Source: Ktedonobacter sp. | GTDB taxonomy: Bacteria > Chloroflexota > Ktedonobacteria > Ktedonobacterales > Ktedonobacteraceae | Assembly: GCA_003450555.1 (NCBI GenBank) | Contig: DMFQ01000123.1 | Coordinates: 1-24,612 of the forward strand | Length of the DNA stretch: 24,612 nt | Reading direction: 5' to 3' | Shown here: positions 1 to 7,513 of the stretch, piece by piece | Position numbering within the stretch: the first letter of the stretch is position 1 | How the letters are laid out: each line of letters begins with the position of its first letter | The notes under the pieces: model-generated | The model's database searches: none | What the model was told of the DNA's origin: nothing | Seen by the model: only the letters and a program-made list of their open reading frames with translations | Made by a program: the position numbers and the translations under genes

Positions 1-305
1 GGATGAACACATCCAAGCTCCCTGGCAGAAGCAGCCAAAGAAGCTATACCATACATAGCTTTGGCTGCACCATCATGGGTAATGGTACCTTTATAGTTTA
101 ATCTCAGCGAAGGAAGCAGGGATGGTCTTCTCCTGTCTCTCTCCTTCACCTGAGGGATGGAGATTCTGCTAAAATTCATTATTGACAGTTACCTCTATTT
201 CTTGTTAGAATCATATTGGTTTCTTCTTGTATCACCGCAAACTTTTGTATCCCGGGTATTATACTTGCTCACTCTCGCGTGTGGGGGAATGAGAGGATTT
301 CTAGC
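1..305. other. Intergenic region / left edge upstream of the kinase gene
   Basis: No convincing gene is visible here. At 31-68 there is an imperfect hairpin: GCAGCCAAAG (31-40) and CTAT (44-47) pair with ATAG (55-58) and CTTTGGCTGC (59-68), leaving a 3-nt bulge and a 7-nt loop. No T-run follows it. It may be the terminator or 3' end of a gene lying left of the window. The right part holds the kinase promoter (182-211) and an approximately 90-nt untranslated leader. Confidence 0.5.
182..211 (+). promoter_or_regulatory. Sigma-70 type promoter of the Ser/Thr kinase gene
   Basis: A perfect -35 box TTGACA (182-187), an 18-nt spacer and the -10 box TAGAAT (206-211, five of six consensus bases). 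Transcription would start near 218 and leave a leader of about 88 nt before the chosen start codon at 306. Confidence 0.6.
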
Positions 306-2006
306 ATGTCTACCACCAGGGGACAACACCTAATCGGTCAAGTGCTAGGTTCGTGCGTCATAGAGAAATTGCTGGGTTATGGAGGAACCAGTGCCGTTTT
401 CCTGGCCCAACAGCACGCACCTGAGCAGAAAGTCGCTATCAAGGTTTTCTTGCCACGTTCCCATTTGAACATACAGATGCAGAAGGATTTTTATAGCCGC
501 TTCCTGAGCGAGGCAGAGGCTGCCAGCCAGTTAGATCATCCAAATATTCTGCCAATCTATTCTTATGGTGAACAGGATGGATTACCCTATATTATTATGC
601 CTTATATGCCTGGTGGCACTCTGGATGATTTCATTGAGAGTAATGGTTGTCTTACCTTGCACGAGGCACAATGGTATCTTGAACAAATAGCTTCCGCGTT
701 GGATTACGCGCATCAGCAGGGCTGTGTACATTGTGATGTCAAACCTGCCAACATTTTGCTGGATAGCGATGGCAGTGTTATGCTCTCGGACTTCGGTATC
801 GCTTACAAAATGCGCAAAGACATTATCGCTGAACAATCACCGATCAAATCTCCTGGAATGTTAGTGGGTACACCTGACTATATCTCGCCGGAGCAGGCAC
901 TGGGTCAGCCACTGGATGGTCGTTCGGATATTTATTCTCTTGGTATTACGCTTTTTTATCTCCTGCTAGGACGACTTCCGTTCATCGCGGATTCCTTGAT
1001 TGCCACTGCGCTCCTTCAAGTACATGAAACTCCTCCCACAATCAGTTTATTGCGCGCCGATATCTCACCCTATACTGATAGTGTGATCCAGAAAGCTCTT
1101 GCCAAACATCCTGAAGACCGTTTCCAGACAGCCGGTGAATTTAGTGTTGCATTTGGTCAGGCTATTCATATCGCTGATCAGTTCTTTCAAAATCATCCCA
1201 ATAACAACATAGCTGGAGGATTGAAAGCGACCAGTAAAAATGTAAGCAGCGGTGCCAATCGTGCTCTGTCAGCCTCTAAACCTGTTGTTCGGGTAAAACC
1301 TGCTATGAAACGTTCAATTGGCTTTACACGAATCATTATTGCCCTCACCCTGTTACTGGCGCTGGCCATCGGAGTCGCAAGTATCGGAGGAACGATCAAC
1401 GCCCATTTCAGCACCTTTTCCCCTAAGGTACGCACGCAGGTGACTGTTCCAGCGAAAGCGCTGGTTGACGATCTATCAAATAGTGATGACTGGCCCACAG
1501 GGGGTACCTTTTTCTTCGCGGATCGGCAATACCATATTCAAAATAAATCGGCACATAACGTTGCTCTGGCCTTCTATGCGAACCACCAATATACCAACTT
1601 TCGCCTCACTGTGACCATGTCTGAAAGCCGTGGATCAGCAGATGGTGCTGATTACTATGGCATTGCTTTTCGCGGAAGCGCCGATCAATCTCATTACTAC
1701 CTTTTTGAAGTTGCGACATGGGGTGGGGGTCAATACCAGTTTTTGCGCTATGATGGCGATGCGAATTGGAAAACACTGGCAGTTGGTGCGACGAATGCGT
1801 TGCTAAGCAGCATGGGGAAAAGTAATACCATCACTGTTGTGGCTACCGGCAAAACGTTCAGCTTTTTGATCAACGGGAGACCAGTAGGGTCTGTTATTAG
1901 AGACTCTTCCTCATTCGCCCTGGCGTCTGGAGAAGTTGGTTTCTCTGTAGAGGAGGAAGGCACTGAGATCGTGTTCTCACAGCTCTACATCAAGGGAGAT
2001 GAGTAA
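306..2006 (+). CDS. Membrane-anchored Ser/Thr protein kinase with extracellular lectin-like domain
   Basis: A PknB-type Hanks kinase of 566 aa that should phosphorylate Ser/Thr of cytoplasmic proteins in response to an external signal. Visible motifs: Gly-rich loop GYGGTSAVF (24-32), VAIK lysine K46, catalytic loop HCDVKPAN (142-149), DFG (162-164) and SPE (194-196) after GTPDYI. The residue before the catalytic Asp is Cys, not Arg, so this is a non-RD kinase. A basic linker leads to one membrane helix (about 341-363). The C-terminal 180 residues, with DGADYYGIAFRG and FEVATWGGGQY, look like a concanavalin A-like/DUF1080-type beta-sandwich outside the cell. The open frame extends upstream to 216, but ATG 306 is preferred because GAGAGG (291-296) lies 9 nt upstream and the kinase fold begins shortly after. 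It is followed by ferredoxin, which has its own promoter. Confidence 0.9.
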   Translation: MSTTRGQHLIGQVLGSCVIEKLLGYGGTSAVFLAQQHAPEQKVAIKVFLPRSHLNIQMQKDFYSRFLSEAEAASQLDHPNILPIYSYGEQDGLPYIIMPYMPGGTLDDFIESNGCLTLHEAQWYLEQIASALDYAHQQGCVHCDVKPANILLDSDGSVMLSDFGIAYKMRKDIIAEQSPIKSPGMLVGTPDYISPEQALGQPLDGRSDIYSLGITLFYLLLGRLPFIADSLIATALLQVHETPPTISLLRADISPYTDSVIQKALAKHPEDRFQTAGEFSVAFGQAIHIADQFFQNHPNNNIAGGLKATSKNVSSGANRALSASKPVVRVKPAMKRSIGFTRIIIALTLLLALAIGVASIGGTINAHFSTFSPKVRTQVTVPAKALVDDLSNSDDWPTGGTFFFADRQYHIQNKSAHNVALAFYANHQYTNFRLTVTMSESRGSADGADYYGIAFRGSADQSHYYLFEVATWGGGQYQFLRYDGDANWKTLAVGATNALLSSMGKSNTITVVATGKTFSFLINGRPVGSVIRDSSSFALASGEVGFSVEEEGTEIVFSQLYIKGDE

Positions 2007-2045
2007 CAGCCTTTGTCAAGCTCAATTAAGGGAGAATCGGGGGAA

Positions 2046-2074
2046 TTGACAATGCATACACAACACTCTATACT
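2046..2074 (+). promoter_or_regulatory. Sigma-70 type promoter of the ferredoxin gene
   Basis: TTGACA (2046-2051), an exact 17-nt spacer and TATACT (2069-2074). This is one of the best consensus matches in the window. The start site would be near 2081, giving a leader of about 70 nt. Confidence 0.7.
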
Positions 2075-2150
2075 GAAATAGGCCGAAAAATAACTTTGCC
2101 GCCGCGTATCCTATTTCTACATGGCGTGCCAAGAGGAGGATAACTGGAAG

Positions 2151-2408
2151 ATGACGTACGTAATTACTCAGCCTTGTATTGGTGTAAAGGATGCATCTTG
2201 CGTGGATGTATGCCCTGTAGACTGTATCCATCCTTCGCAGAGCGAAGAAGGATTTGACGAGGCTGAGCAGCTTTATATTAATCCTGACGAGTGTATCGAT
2301 TGTGGTGCTTGCGAGCCTGCATGCCCCGTTACAGCTATTTTTGAGGAATCGGCAACCCCTGATGAGTGGAAACACTACATCAAGATTAATGCGGATTTTT
2401 TCAAATAA
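2151..2408 (+). CDS. 7Fe ferredoxin (3Fe-4S / 4Fe-4S)
   Basis: A small cytoplasmic electron carrier of 85 aa. The Cys pattern is C9-x7-C17-x3-C21-x3-C25 followed by C48-x2-C51-x2-C54-x3-C58-P. By comparison with Azotobacter FdI-type proteins, C9, C17 and C58 would hold the 3Fe-4S cluster and C21, C48, C51 and C54 the 4Fe-4S cluster, with C25 not a ligand. The start CIGVKDASC and the PVDCIHP region are typical of this family. ATG 2151 is chosen because AGGAGGA (2134-2140) lies 10 nt upstream; an ATG at 2121 lies in front of that ribosome site and is unlikely. The gene has its own promoter and a terminator-like hairpin, so it is probably monocistronic. Its redox partner is not in the window. 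Confidence 0.93.
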   Translation: MTYVITQPCIGVKDASCVDVCPVDCIHPSQSEEGFDEAEQLYINPDECIDCGACEPACPVTAIFEESATPDEWKHYIKINADFFK

Positions 2409-2422
2409 TATATTACGTTGGC

Positions 2423-2460
2423 GAGGTGTGACACACATTTCACACCTCACCTTAGACTTT
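2423..2460 (+). terminator. Probable terminator after ferredoxin
   Basis: A perfect 9-bp stem, GAGGTGTGA (2423-2431) with TCACACCTC (2440-2448), and an 8-nt loop. It is followed by TTAGACTTTTCT, an interrupted U-rich tail. The next promoter begins within this tail. Confidence 0.55.
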
Positions 2461-2481
2461 TCTCCTCTACTGTGATATAAT
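2453..2481 (+). promoter_or_regulatory. Extended -10 promoter of the zinc-ribbon pair
   Basis: A perfect TATAAT (2476-2481) preceded by TGA, so the TGn-TATAAT extended -10 is complete. A 17-nt spacer separates it from a partial -35 TAGACT (2453-2458, four of six). Confidence 0.6.
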
Positions 2482-2530
2482 GCTGCTTGCAAACGCAGTA
2501 CGCATACTACTTCTAAGGGAGCAATCTCCT

Positions 2531-3160
2531 ATGCCAATTACACGACGTAGACGAGCTAATCCACCCGACCAACCCGAAAATAACAACCACAGTGCGGAAC
2601 AAGCAGAAAATGCAGCAGCATCGCTGACATCAGAGCAAGGTACTACCGCACCCATAGCTGAAGGAGAAACTACAGGTACAGATGGAGCTGTGACAGACCA
2701 AATTGTAAATTCCTTTATACCTCCTGTTCCTCCTATGCCTGTATCAAATGGCGTAGAACAACAAAGCAACACGCCTCAAATCGAGGGAGGTCGGCGTACT
2801 CCTCGTGGCGAACTCTTTCGGCGTCCACCTCAGACACCATCTTCCCAGTTGCAGCCACTGGTGCCCAATACGACTAGCCCGTCTCAAGCTGTATCTTTGC
2901 AGCCACCAACGCATGAAATCTCTCTGCCGCTAGGAAATCTGCTTCATCTCGCGTATAACCCTGGTTATACTGGAGCAGATGAGGCTCGAAGCACCTTGTT
3001 GCAGCAGTTAGAAAGTCAAAGCAAAGCGGGGGGGCGTGCTCGCTGCTGGAATTGTGGCTCTATTGCGATAGCCTATGATCGCTGGAGCACACGTAGTAAA
3101 ACCTTTGGCGAAGTCGGTATTGCTTACTGTGAAATTTGTAGCGTCTGGAGCGTGCTCTAA
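2531..3160 (+). CDS. Hypothetical protein with disordered N-terminus and C-terminal zinc ribbon
   Basis: A protein of 209 aa that I cannot assign to a named family. The first 135 residues or so are low complexity, rich in Pro, Gln, Asn, Thr and Ser, and start with a basic patch (RRRR at 5-8), so they are probably disordered. The last 40 residues contain C172-x2-C175 and C200-x2-C203 spaced by 24 residues, a typical zinc-ribbon arrangement, and the protein ends a few residues later. No membrane segment or signal peptide is seen. ATG 2531 is chosen because AAGGGAG lies about 9 nt upstream; the frame is open further left to 2480 but lacks a better start. A second small Cys/His protein follows 52 nt downstream, so the two are probably co-transcribed. 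Nucleic-acid or protein binding is possible but unproven. Confidence 0.75.
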   Translation: MPITRRRRANPPDQPENNNHSAEQAENAAASLTSEQGTTAPIAEGETTGTDGAVTDQIVNSFIPPVPPMPVSNGVEQQSNTPQIEGGRRTPRGELFRRPPQTPSSQLQPLVPNTTSPSQAVSLQPPTHEISLPLGNLLHLAYNPGYTGADEARSTLLQQLESQSKAGGRARCWNCGSIAIAYDRWSTRSKTFGEVGIAYCEICSVWSVL

Positions 3161-3212
3161 TCTTTCTTGCATCTTGTGATTCTATCGTCTAGCTGTTGCA
3201 GGAGAACCATAT

Positions 3213-3428
3213 ATGATAGAGGGTCAACGGGAACTTACACCTCGTCGCTGTCCACGTTGTAGTGGTCTTATGGCTAAACCTGCTGGAAGCCCGTACTACT
3301 GGCACGCTGATTACAATCATCCGCCTTGTGAAATTACGAATGTCATTGATCCTCCTTTAGCTGTGCAGACTGTGGAAGAAATAACTGAGCAGGAGACACC
3401 GCCAAAGCGTAAGCATCCTAAGAAGTAA
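3213..3428 (+). CDS. Small Cys/His protein, putative zinc-binding
   Basis: A hypothetical protein of 71 aa with C13-x2-C16 and, further on, H31, H36 and C39, enough ligands for one zinc site. The C-terminus is charged and ends in a Lys-rich tail (KRKHPKK). The ribosome site AGGAG lies about 10 nt before ATG 3213. It follows the other zinc-ribbon gene by 52 nt with no terminator between, which suggests one transcript. No family is recognised and no function is claimed. Codon use and the ribosome site argue that it is real despite its length. Confidence 0.65.
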   Translation: MIEGQRELTPRRCPRCSGLMAKPAGSPYYWHADYNHPPCEITNVIDPPLAVQTVEEITEQETPPKRKHPKK

Positions 3429-3587
3429 GCGCCTGGAACACCGCTTCTTAACCTGAACCAGCAGGATGAAATATCCATGCGGTCGTGAGAACCTTTATTT
3501 CTGATACGTCTCATTGAAGACGCCTTCTTTTCAGCGTAGGTATGCAACTATAAACCCCTATTTTACGTAATCACAAGTGATGAAATC

Positions 3588-3607
3588 CTCTCCAGTAGGC
3601 TGGAGAG
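3588..3607 (+). repeat. Perfect 8-bp hairpin in the leader of the BI-1 gene
   Basis: CTCTCCAG (3588-3595), loop TAGG, CTGGAGAG (3600-3607). It ends 24 nt before the start codon at 3632. No T-run follows, so it is more likely a leader structure or operator than a terminator. Confidence 0.5.
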
Positions 3608-3631
3608 CATAGTTCAAGCACGAGGTTTATC

Positions 3632-4375
3632 ATGTTCAATCAAAGAAATAACGGACCATTTGGCCGCAATAGCGGGATGTTTGGTTCTTCTCGTTATCAA
3701 TATCAGACACTGCCTTACGGGTATGAAGGAGCGCAGACCAGTGGCCTAATGAGTAAAGTCATGGGATTACTGGCTTTCTCTTTCATCTTTGCCGCTCTCG
3801 GTACCTTTGTAGGCTTCTTTTTGAATATTAGCTTTGGTACCTACTTAATTGTTGCTATTGCTGGGCTGGTCGTACTTATCATTCTGCAGTTCGTTATTCA
3901 GAGGCCAGGGCTTAATCTCTTTTTACTCTACCTCTTTACCTTTTTAGAGGGCCTGTCGCTGGCGCCTCTCATTAGCTACTACCTGGCGTACCAGAGCAAT
4001 ATACTAGGTCAGGCCTTCCTGATTACGGCCATTTCCTCATTTGGCTTAGGGGCATATGCCTGGATAACCAAGCGTGACTTCTCACGCCTTGGCGATTACC
4101 TTTTCTTTGGGCTCATCCTGCTTCTTGTAACTTCCCTGGCTGGCCTTTTCTTCGGCAGCTTTTTCCATACTACCTTTTTCCAACTGATCATCTCACTCTT
4201 TGGTATCGCCCTCTTCTCTGGCTATGTAATCTTCCATGTCCAGCGCGCGAAATATATGGCTGATACGATGCCCAATGCCATCGGTTTAACCATCTCCATC
4301 TTCCTCGCCGTACTCAACCTGTTCCTCTACATTCTGGAATTGCTATCCCTCTTACAAGGAGGTCGCCGCAGGTAA
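3632..4375 (+). CDS. Bax inhibitor-1 / YccA family membrane protein
   Basis: An integral membrane protein of 247 aa. A Gly/Asn/Tyr-rich cytoplasmic N-terminus of about 38 residues is followed by about seven hydrophobic helices, starting at MSKVMGLLAFSFIFAALG and ending near LAVLNLFLYILELLSLL, which is the usual size and layout of bacterial BI-1 (YccA/YbhL/YetJ) proteins. Members of the family act as pH-sensitive calcium leak channels (YetJ) or modulate the FtsH protease (YccA); which applies here cannot be read from sequence. ATG 3632 follows a weak GAGG site. A hairpin sits in the leader and a GC-rich hairpin follows the stop codon. Confidence 0.87.
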   Translation: MFNQRNNGPFGRNSGMFGSSRYQYQTLPYGYEGAQTSGLMSKVMGLLAFSFIFAALGTFVGFFLNISFGTYLIVAIAGLVVLIILQFVIQRPGLNLFLLYLFTFLEGLSLAPLISYYLAYQSNILGQAFLITAISSFGLGAYAWITKRDFSRLGDYLFFGLILLLVTSLAGLFFGSFFHTTFFQLIISLFGIALFSGYVIFHVQRAKYMADTMPNAIGLTISIFLAVLNLFLYILELLSLLQGGRRR

Positions 4376-4389
4376 CATGAGGTAGGAGT

Positions 4390-4413
4390 GCAGGGGGGCC
4401 GTAGCCTCCCTGC
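4390..4413 (+). terminator. GC-rich hairpin after the BI-1 gene
   Basis: GCAGGGGGGC (4390-4399), loop CGTA, GCCTCCCTGC (4404-4413). This is a 10-bp stem with one G-U pair when transcribed from the plus strand. It begins 15 nt after the BI-1 stop codon. There is no T-run, so it may be a 3'-end stabiliser or a weak terminator. Confidence 0.45.
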
Positions 4414-4451
4414 CTGACATACTTACCCTTACCTTGTAGCAAATTTGTGCG

Positions 4452-4457
4452 TATAAT
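4452..4457 (+). promoter_or_regulatory. Candidate -10 box for the thioredoxin gene
   Basis: A perfect TATAAT (4452-4457). The best -35 at 17 nt spacing is a poor TTACCT (4429-4434). It would give a leader of about 120 nt before ATG 4587. Confidence 0.4.
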
Positions 4458-4586
4458 AGTAGCGAACAGTCGGAATAACAGCACCAACAGATTTGTTATT
4501 CTAAGTAAGAAATAGTATCTCAAGCTGCTATATTACGAGGTGTCAGATACATATTCGCTAGAGAAAGAGAGTGAGAACCATAACAT

Positions 4587-4922
4587 ATGGGTACACATGC
4601 TAATCTTGTTTATGTCGGCGATCAGGATTTCGAGACGAAGGTGCTCAAATCAGACGAGCCAGTTGTTGTTGATTTCTGGGCAGAATGGTGTGGCCCCTGC
4701 AGATCTATCGCTTCTTATTATGAAACATTGAGCGATGAATACAAGGGCAAATTATTGTTCGTTAAAGTGGATACCGACGCAAATCCACGCACTCCATCGC
4801 GCCTGGGTATCCAGGGCATTCCTACCTTCCTCATTTTTAAGGGCGGTGAGGAAGTTGGTCGTGTCGTTGGTGCCGATCGTACGCGGCTAAAGAAAGAAAT
4901 TGACCGCGTCGTAAGCATTTAA
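4587..4922 (+). CDS. trxA: Thioredoxin
   Basis: A cytoplasmic disulfide reductase of 111 aa, the usual size for the family. The active site WCGPC is at 34-38, after VVVDFWAE, and the conserved cis-proline is P79 in GIQGIPTFLIF. The VDTDANP segment is also typical. It would be reduced by thioredoxin reductase, which is not in this window. ATG 4587 is the only reasonable start in frame; the ribosome site before it is weak (GAGTGAG about 12 nt upstream). It lies alone between the BI-1 and GntR genes, with a hairpin after it. Confidence 0.93.
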   Translation: MGTHANLVYVGDQDFETKVLKSDEPVVVDFWAEWCGPCRSIASYYETLSDEYKGKLLFVKVDTDANPRTPSRLGIQGIPTFLIFKGGEEVGRVVGADRTRLKKEIDRVVSI

Positions 4923-4954
4923 TAAAGCCAATCCATCTACCAGTAAAAGTACAT

Positions 4955-4989
4955 AGCGCATCGTCCTGAAATAGTAGGCACGGTGCGCT
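4955..4989 (+). repeat. Hairpin downstream of thioredoxin
   Basis: AGCGCATCG (4955-4963) pairs with CGGTGCGCT (4981-4989) through 9 bp including one U-G pair, with a 17-nt loop. It lies 32 nt after the trxA stop. There is no T-run, so its role as a terminator is uncertain. Confidence 0.4.
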
Positions 4990-5015
4990 GTATGCCTATT
5001 CTTCCCACTTTCCTC

Positions 5016-5044
5016 TCGACTAATCCTCTCATTTGTGATATATT
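5016..5044 (+). promoter_or_regulatory. Extended -10 promoter of the GntR regulator
   Basis: TGA-TATATT (5036-5044) forms an extended -10. A 17-nt spacer leads back to TCGACT (5016-5021, four of six matches to TTGACA). The architecture is the same as at 2453-2481. Confidence 0.5.
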
Positions 5045-5078
5045 TGCCCCGGTGCACTTAACTCAACTTTATTAACGT

Positions 5079-5088
5079 TGTCTGGACA
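5079..5088. promoter_or_regulatory. Possible autoregulatory operator of the GntR regulator
   Basis: TGTC-TG-GACA is a short dyad placed between the promoter and the ribosome site of the regulator gene. HutC-subfamily GntR proteins often bind dyads with TGTC/GACA-like or GGTC/GACC-like half-sites and often repress their own gene. The arms are only 4 bp, so this is tentative. Confidence 0.3.
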
Positions 5089-5103
5089 TAGGGGAAACCG
5101 TAT

Positions 5104-5844
5104 ATGCCTACATTAGAACGTTCAAATCCATTACCACTTTATTATCAACTCAAAGAAGTGCTGAAACAACAAATTCAATCTGGTCATCTTGCACCTCATA
5201 CTGCAATTCCGTCAGAACCAGAACTTGTCACAAGTTATCATGTCAGCCGTGCCACTGTACGCCAGGCTCTTTCAGAGCTTGTCCATGAAGGGCTGCTCTA
5301 TCGCCAGCACGGGAAGGGAACCTTTGTATGTGAGCCGCGCGTTCAGCAGACAGTAAGCGAACTCACCAGTTTAACTCAAGAGATTCAGCGGCAGGGAAAA
5401 CGTCCTGGTGGCTTGCTCCTTGTCAGTGAGCTTGTGCGCGGATCAGTAGCAGTGCGTGAACAACTTTCATTACTAGATAGCGAACAGGCGATCCGCTTAG
5501 AGCGGATACGTACAGCGGACGATATCCCTATTGCCTATGAAGTCGATTATTTACCCTATCCGCGCGCTGCGAGTATTTATCAGCGAGCACAAGAAGTGTC
5601 GAACGGTTCGCTTTACAACATTATGAATACCGAGGGCCTCAACCCATCTATTGTTGAGCAAAAAATTAGAGCAGATATCGCTACCGTACGCGAAGCTGAA
5701 CTGTTACGTATCCCACCAGGTGAAGTCGGCTTGCGTTTTACTTCTACTACTTTTGATCTGACTGGCTTATCAATTGGATATTCAGAGATATTTTTTTCTG
5801 GCCCTCAGTACAATTTTCAAGTAACCTTACGGATCGCGAAATAA
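5104..5844 (+). CDS. GntR family transcriptional regulator, HutC subfamily (UTRA domain)
   Basis: A DNA-binding regulator of 246 aa. Residues 1-75 form the winged helix-turn-helix, starting with NPLPLYYQLKEVLKQQI and including SEPELVTSYHVSRATVRQAL and the wing LYRQHGKGTFV. Residues about 90-240 are a UTRA ligand-binding domain, recognisable from RLERIRTADDIPIAYEVDYL and the closing YSEIFFSGPQYNFQV. Proteins of this type sense small metabolites such as amino sugars, histidine intermediates or fatty acids; the ligand cannot be inferred here because no obvious metabolic gene is adjacent. ATG 5104 follows GGGGAAA by 6 nt. The gene stands alone with its own promoter and possible operator. Confidence 0.9.
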   Translation: MPTLERSNPLPLYYQLKEVLKQQIQSGHLAPHTAIPSEPELVTSYHVSRATVRQALSELVHEGLLYRQHGKGTFVCEPRVQQTVSELTSLTQEIQRQGKRPGGLLLVSELVRGSVAVREQLSLLDSEQAIRLERIRTADDIPIAYEVDYLPYPRAASIYQRAQEVSNGSLYNIMNTEGLNPSIVEQKIRADIATVREAELLRIPPGEVGLRFTSTTFDLTGLSIGYSEIFFSGPQYNFQVTLRIAK

Positions 5845-5918
5845 AGAAAAAAGGGGCGAAGCCGGGTGCGAATAGTCCTGGATAGAGCGCGAAAATACTA
5901 GTAGAAGTACCTGGAGCG

Positions 5919-5927
5919 TGCTATACT
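5919..5927 (+). promoter_or_regulatory. Candidate extended -10 of the TPR gene
   Basis: TGC-TATACT fits an extended -10 element. No good -35 box is present at normal spacing. A second TATACT lies at 5964-5969. The leader from the first would be about 100 nt. Confidence 0.35.
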
Positions 5928-6032
5928 AGCCAAAGACTAACAGCTTATTTTTTCAGTAAAAAGTATACTTGGTCTGCGCAAGCAATTGTGCCCATGAGAT
6001 ATGCACTATATTAGAGGAGAAATCGTAAACGT

Positions 6033-7466
6033 ATGGATGAGATGCAACAGCCAGAAATGAGCAACGCCAATGGAACCTTGCAACAGGCAAGTAATCCTGG
6101 AGAGCAGGTCTGGACAGACAAGGGCAATGCAGCGGCTCAGAGTGGAGACTTTGAGAGCGCCGCTGAAGCTTTTGAGCAGGCAGTTTTAATTAGCCCAGAT
6201 GATGCCAGGGCACGTTATAACCTGGCACTGGCACAACAATATCTAGGAGACTCTGAACTTGCCATTGCTGGTTATCGTAGAGCCATTGATCTTGACCCAC
6301 AACTAATTGACGCCTATATCAACCTCGGTAATCTCTATGGTGAGTTGGGGTTGAATGAGGACTCGTTAGAGACATTTCAGCAAGCTCAGGAATTGAATCC
6401 TGAGAATGATGAATTGTACCTCAACGTAGGTGATGCCTATCGAACTCAGAACCTCTATCAGGACGCGATTCAATCTTATCGGCAGGCTCTCATTCTTAAC
6501 CCTGGTAACGCTAATGCTGCCGATAACTTGCTTGATGTTCGTGAGCGCGTGAATGATCAAATGCGTCGTCTGATGGAGCAAGAGCGACGTATAGATGAAG
6601 ATCCAAGTAATGCATCTCGTTACGCCGAACTTGCAAGCCTCTACCTCGATATGCGCCGCTACGATGAGGCGCTCTCCATAGCAAACCAGATGCTGGCCCT
6701 TGATCCTGCTGGTCGTACTGGTTACGACATGTTAGCAGCCGTCTATGAACAGATGGGCGAGCGTGACCAGGCAGCGGAAACATATTCCCGTATCGTCGAA
6801 TTGTCACCCGATGACGCTGATGCCTGGGAACACTTTGGAACATGGCGGGCATTGCAGGGAAATACTACTGATGCCATTGCGGCCTATAGTCGTTCGCTAG
6901 AGCTTGATCCAGACCGTATTTCCGCTCGTTTCAGCCTGGCAGAGACATACCTTGAAGCTGAACGTTATGAAGAGGCCATGAAGGTCTATCAGGCCCTGGT
7001 TGAACAAGGCGAGGAACTGCAAGGCGATGACCTGGCTGCCTCCTATGCAGGCCTTGCCGATACCTACAATTCCCTGGGACGCTACGATGATGCTATCGCG
7101 ACAAGTAAAACGTTGCTGGAACAGTTTGAGGATGATCCAGAAGGCTACTACCAGCTTGCTACCGCGTATGATGCTCTTGATCGCTATGATGAAGCCATTG
7201 AAAATTATCAAAATGCTATCGACAGTGATCCTCTCAACGCTGACTACTACAACGACCTTGCCGATACGTTCCGTGAGGTCAAACGCTTTGATGAAGCTGT
7301 CGATGCGGCTCAGCAGGCCATTGCCATGGACCCCTCCCTCATCATTGCTTACGAAACCCTCGCTCAGATCTATGATGAGATGGGACAGCCAGAAGAAGCG
7401 GCAACCGCCAGAGAACAGGCAAACGCGCTTAACCTGGTAACCGAGGTAGGATACTCACACCGATAG
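6033..7466 (+). CDS. Tetratricopeptide repeat protein
   Basis: A soluble protein of 477 aa made almost entirely of about 12 TPR units of 34 residues. Clear units include GDFESAAEAFEQAVLISPDD, GDSELAIAGYRRAIDLDP, NLYQDAIQSYRQALILNPGN and DRYDEAIENYQNAIDSDP, with a less regular helical spacer near residues 160-195 (RRLMEQERRIDEDP). The first 25 residues are polar and probably disordered. There is no signal peptide, membrane helix or catalytic domain, so it is probably a protein-protein interaction scaffold; the partner is unknown. The ribosome site is GAGGAGAA about 12 nt before ATG 6033; an in-frame ATG at 6042 is a possible alternative. The stop codon lies inside the terminator inverted repeat. 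Confidence 0.9.
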   Translation: MDEMQQPEMSNANGTLQQASNPGEQVWTDKGNAAAQSGDFESAAEAFEQAVLISPDDARARYNLALAQQYLGDSELAIAGYRRAIDLDPQLIDAYINLGNLYGELGLNEDSLETFQQAQELNPENDELYLNVGDAYRTQNLYQDAIQSYRQALILNPGNANAADNLLDVRERVNDQMRRLMEQERRIDEDPSNASRYAELASLYLDMRRYDEALSIANQMLALDPAGRTGYDMLAAVYEQMGERDQAAETYSRIVELSPDDADAWEHFGTWRALQGNTTDAIAAYSRSLELDPDRISARFSLAETYLEAERYEEAMKVYQALVEQGEELQGDDLAASYAGLADTYNSLGRYDDAIATSKTLLEQFEDDPEGYYQLATAYDALDRYDEAIENYQNAIDSDPLNADYYNDLADTFREVKRFDEAVDAAQQAIAMDPSLIIAYETLAQIYDEMGQPEEAATAREQANALNLVTEVGYSHR

Positions 7467-7503
7467 AAAAAGCTGGTATTTACAAAGATACCAGCTTTTT
7501 CTA
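7464..7503. terminator. Bidirectional intrinsic terminator
   Basis: A perfect 16-bp inverted repeat: TAGAAAAAGCTGGTAT (7464-7479), 8-nt loop, ATACCAGCTTTTTCTA (7488-7503). The A-run on one side and T-run on the other make it work in both directions. It sits between the convergent TPR gene and the MNT-HEPN gene and includes the TPR stop codon. Confidence 0.9.
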
Positions 7504-7513
7504 TGGAAAACAG

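Noticed and set aside
3..101. Short frame starting ATG at position 3
   Set aside because: It has 32 codons, crosses the bulged hairpin, and cannot be tested without sequence to the left.
6511..6852. Minus-strand frame opposite the TPR gene
   Set aside because: It is an antisense shadow with no ribosome site and no recognisable domain.
7000..7440. Plus-strand frame of 146 codons inside the TPR gene
   Set aside because: It is a shadow frame caused by the periodic TPR sequence; its product is low complexity.
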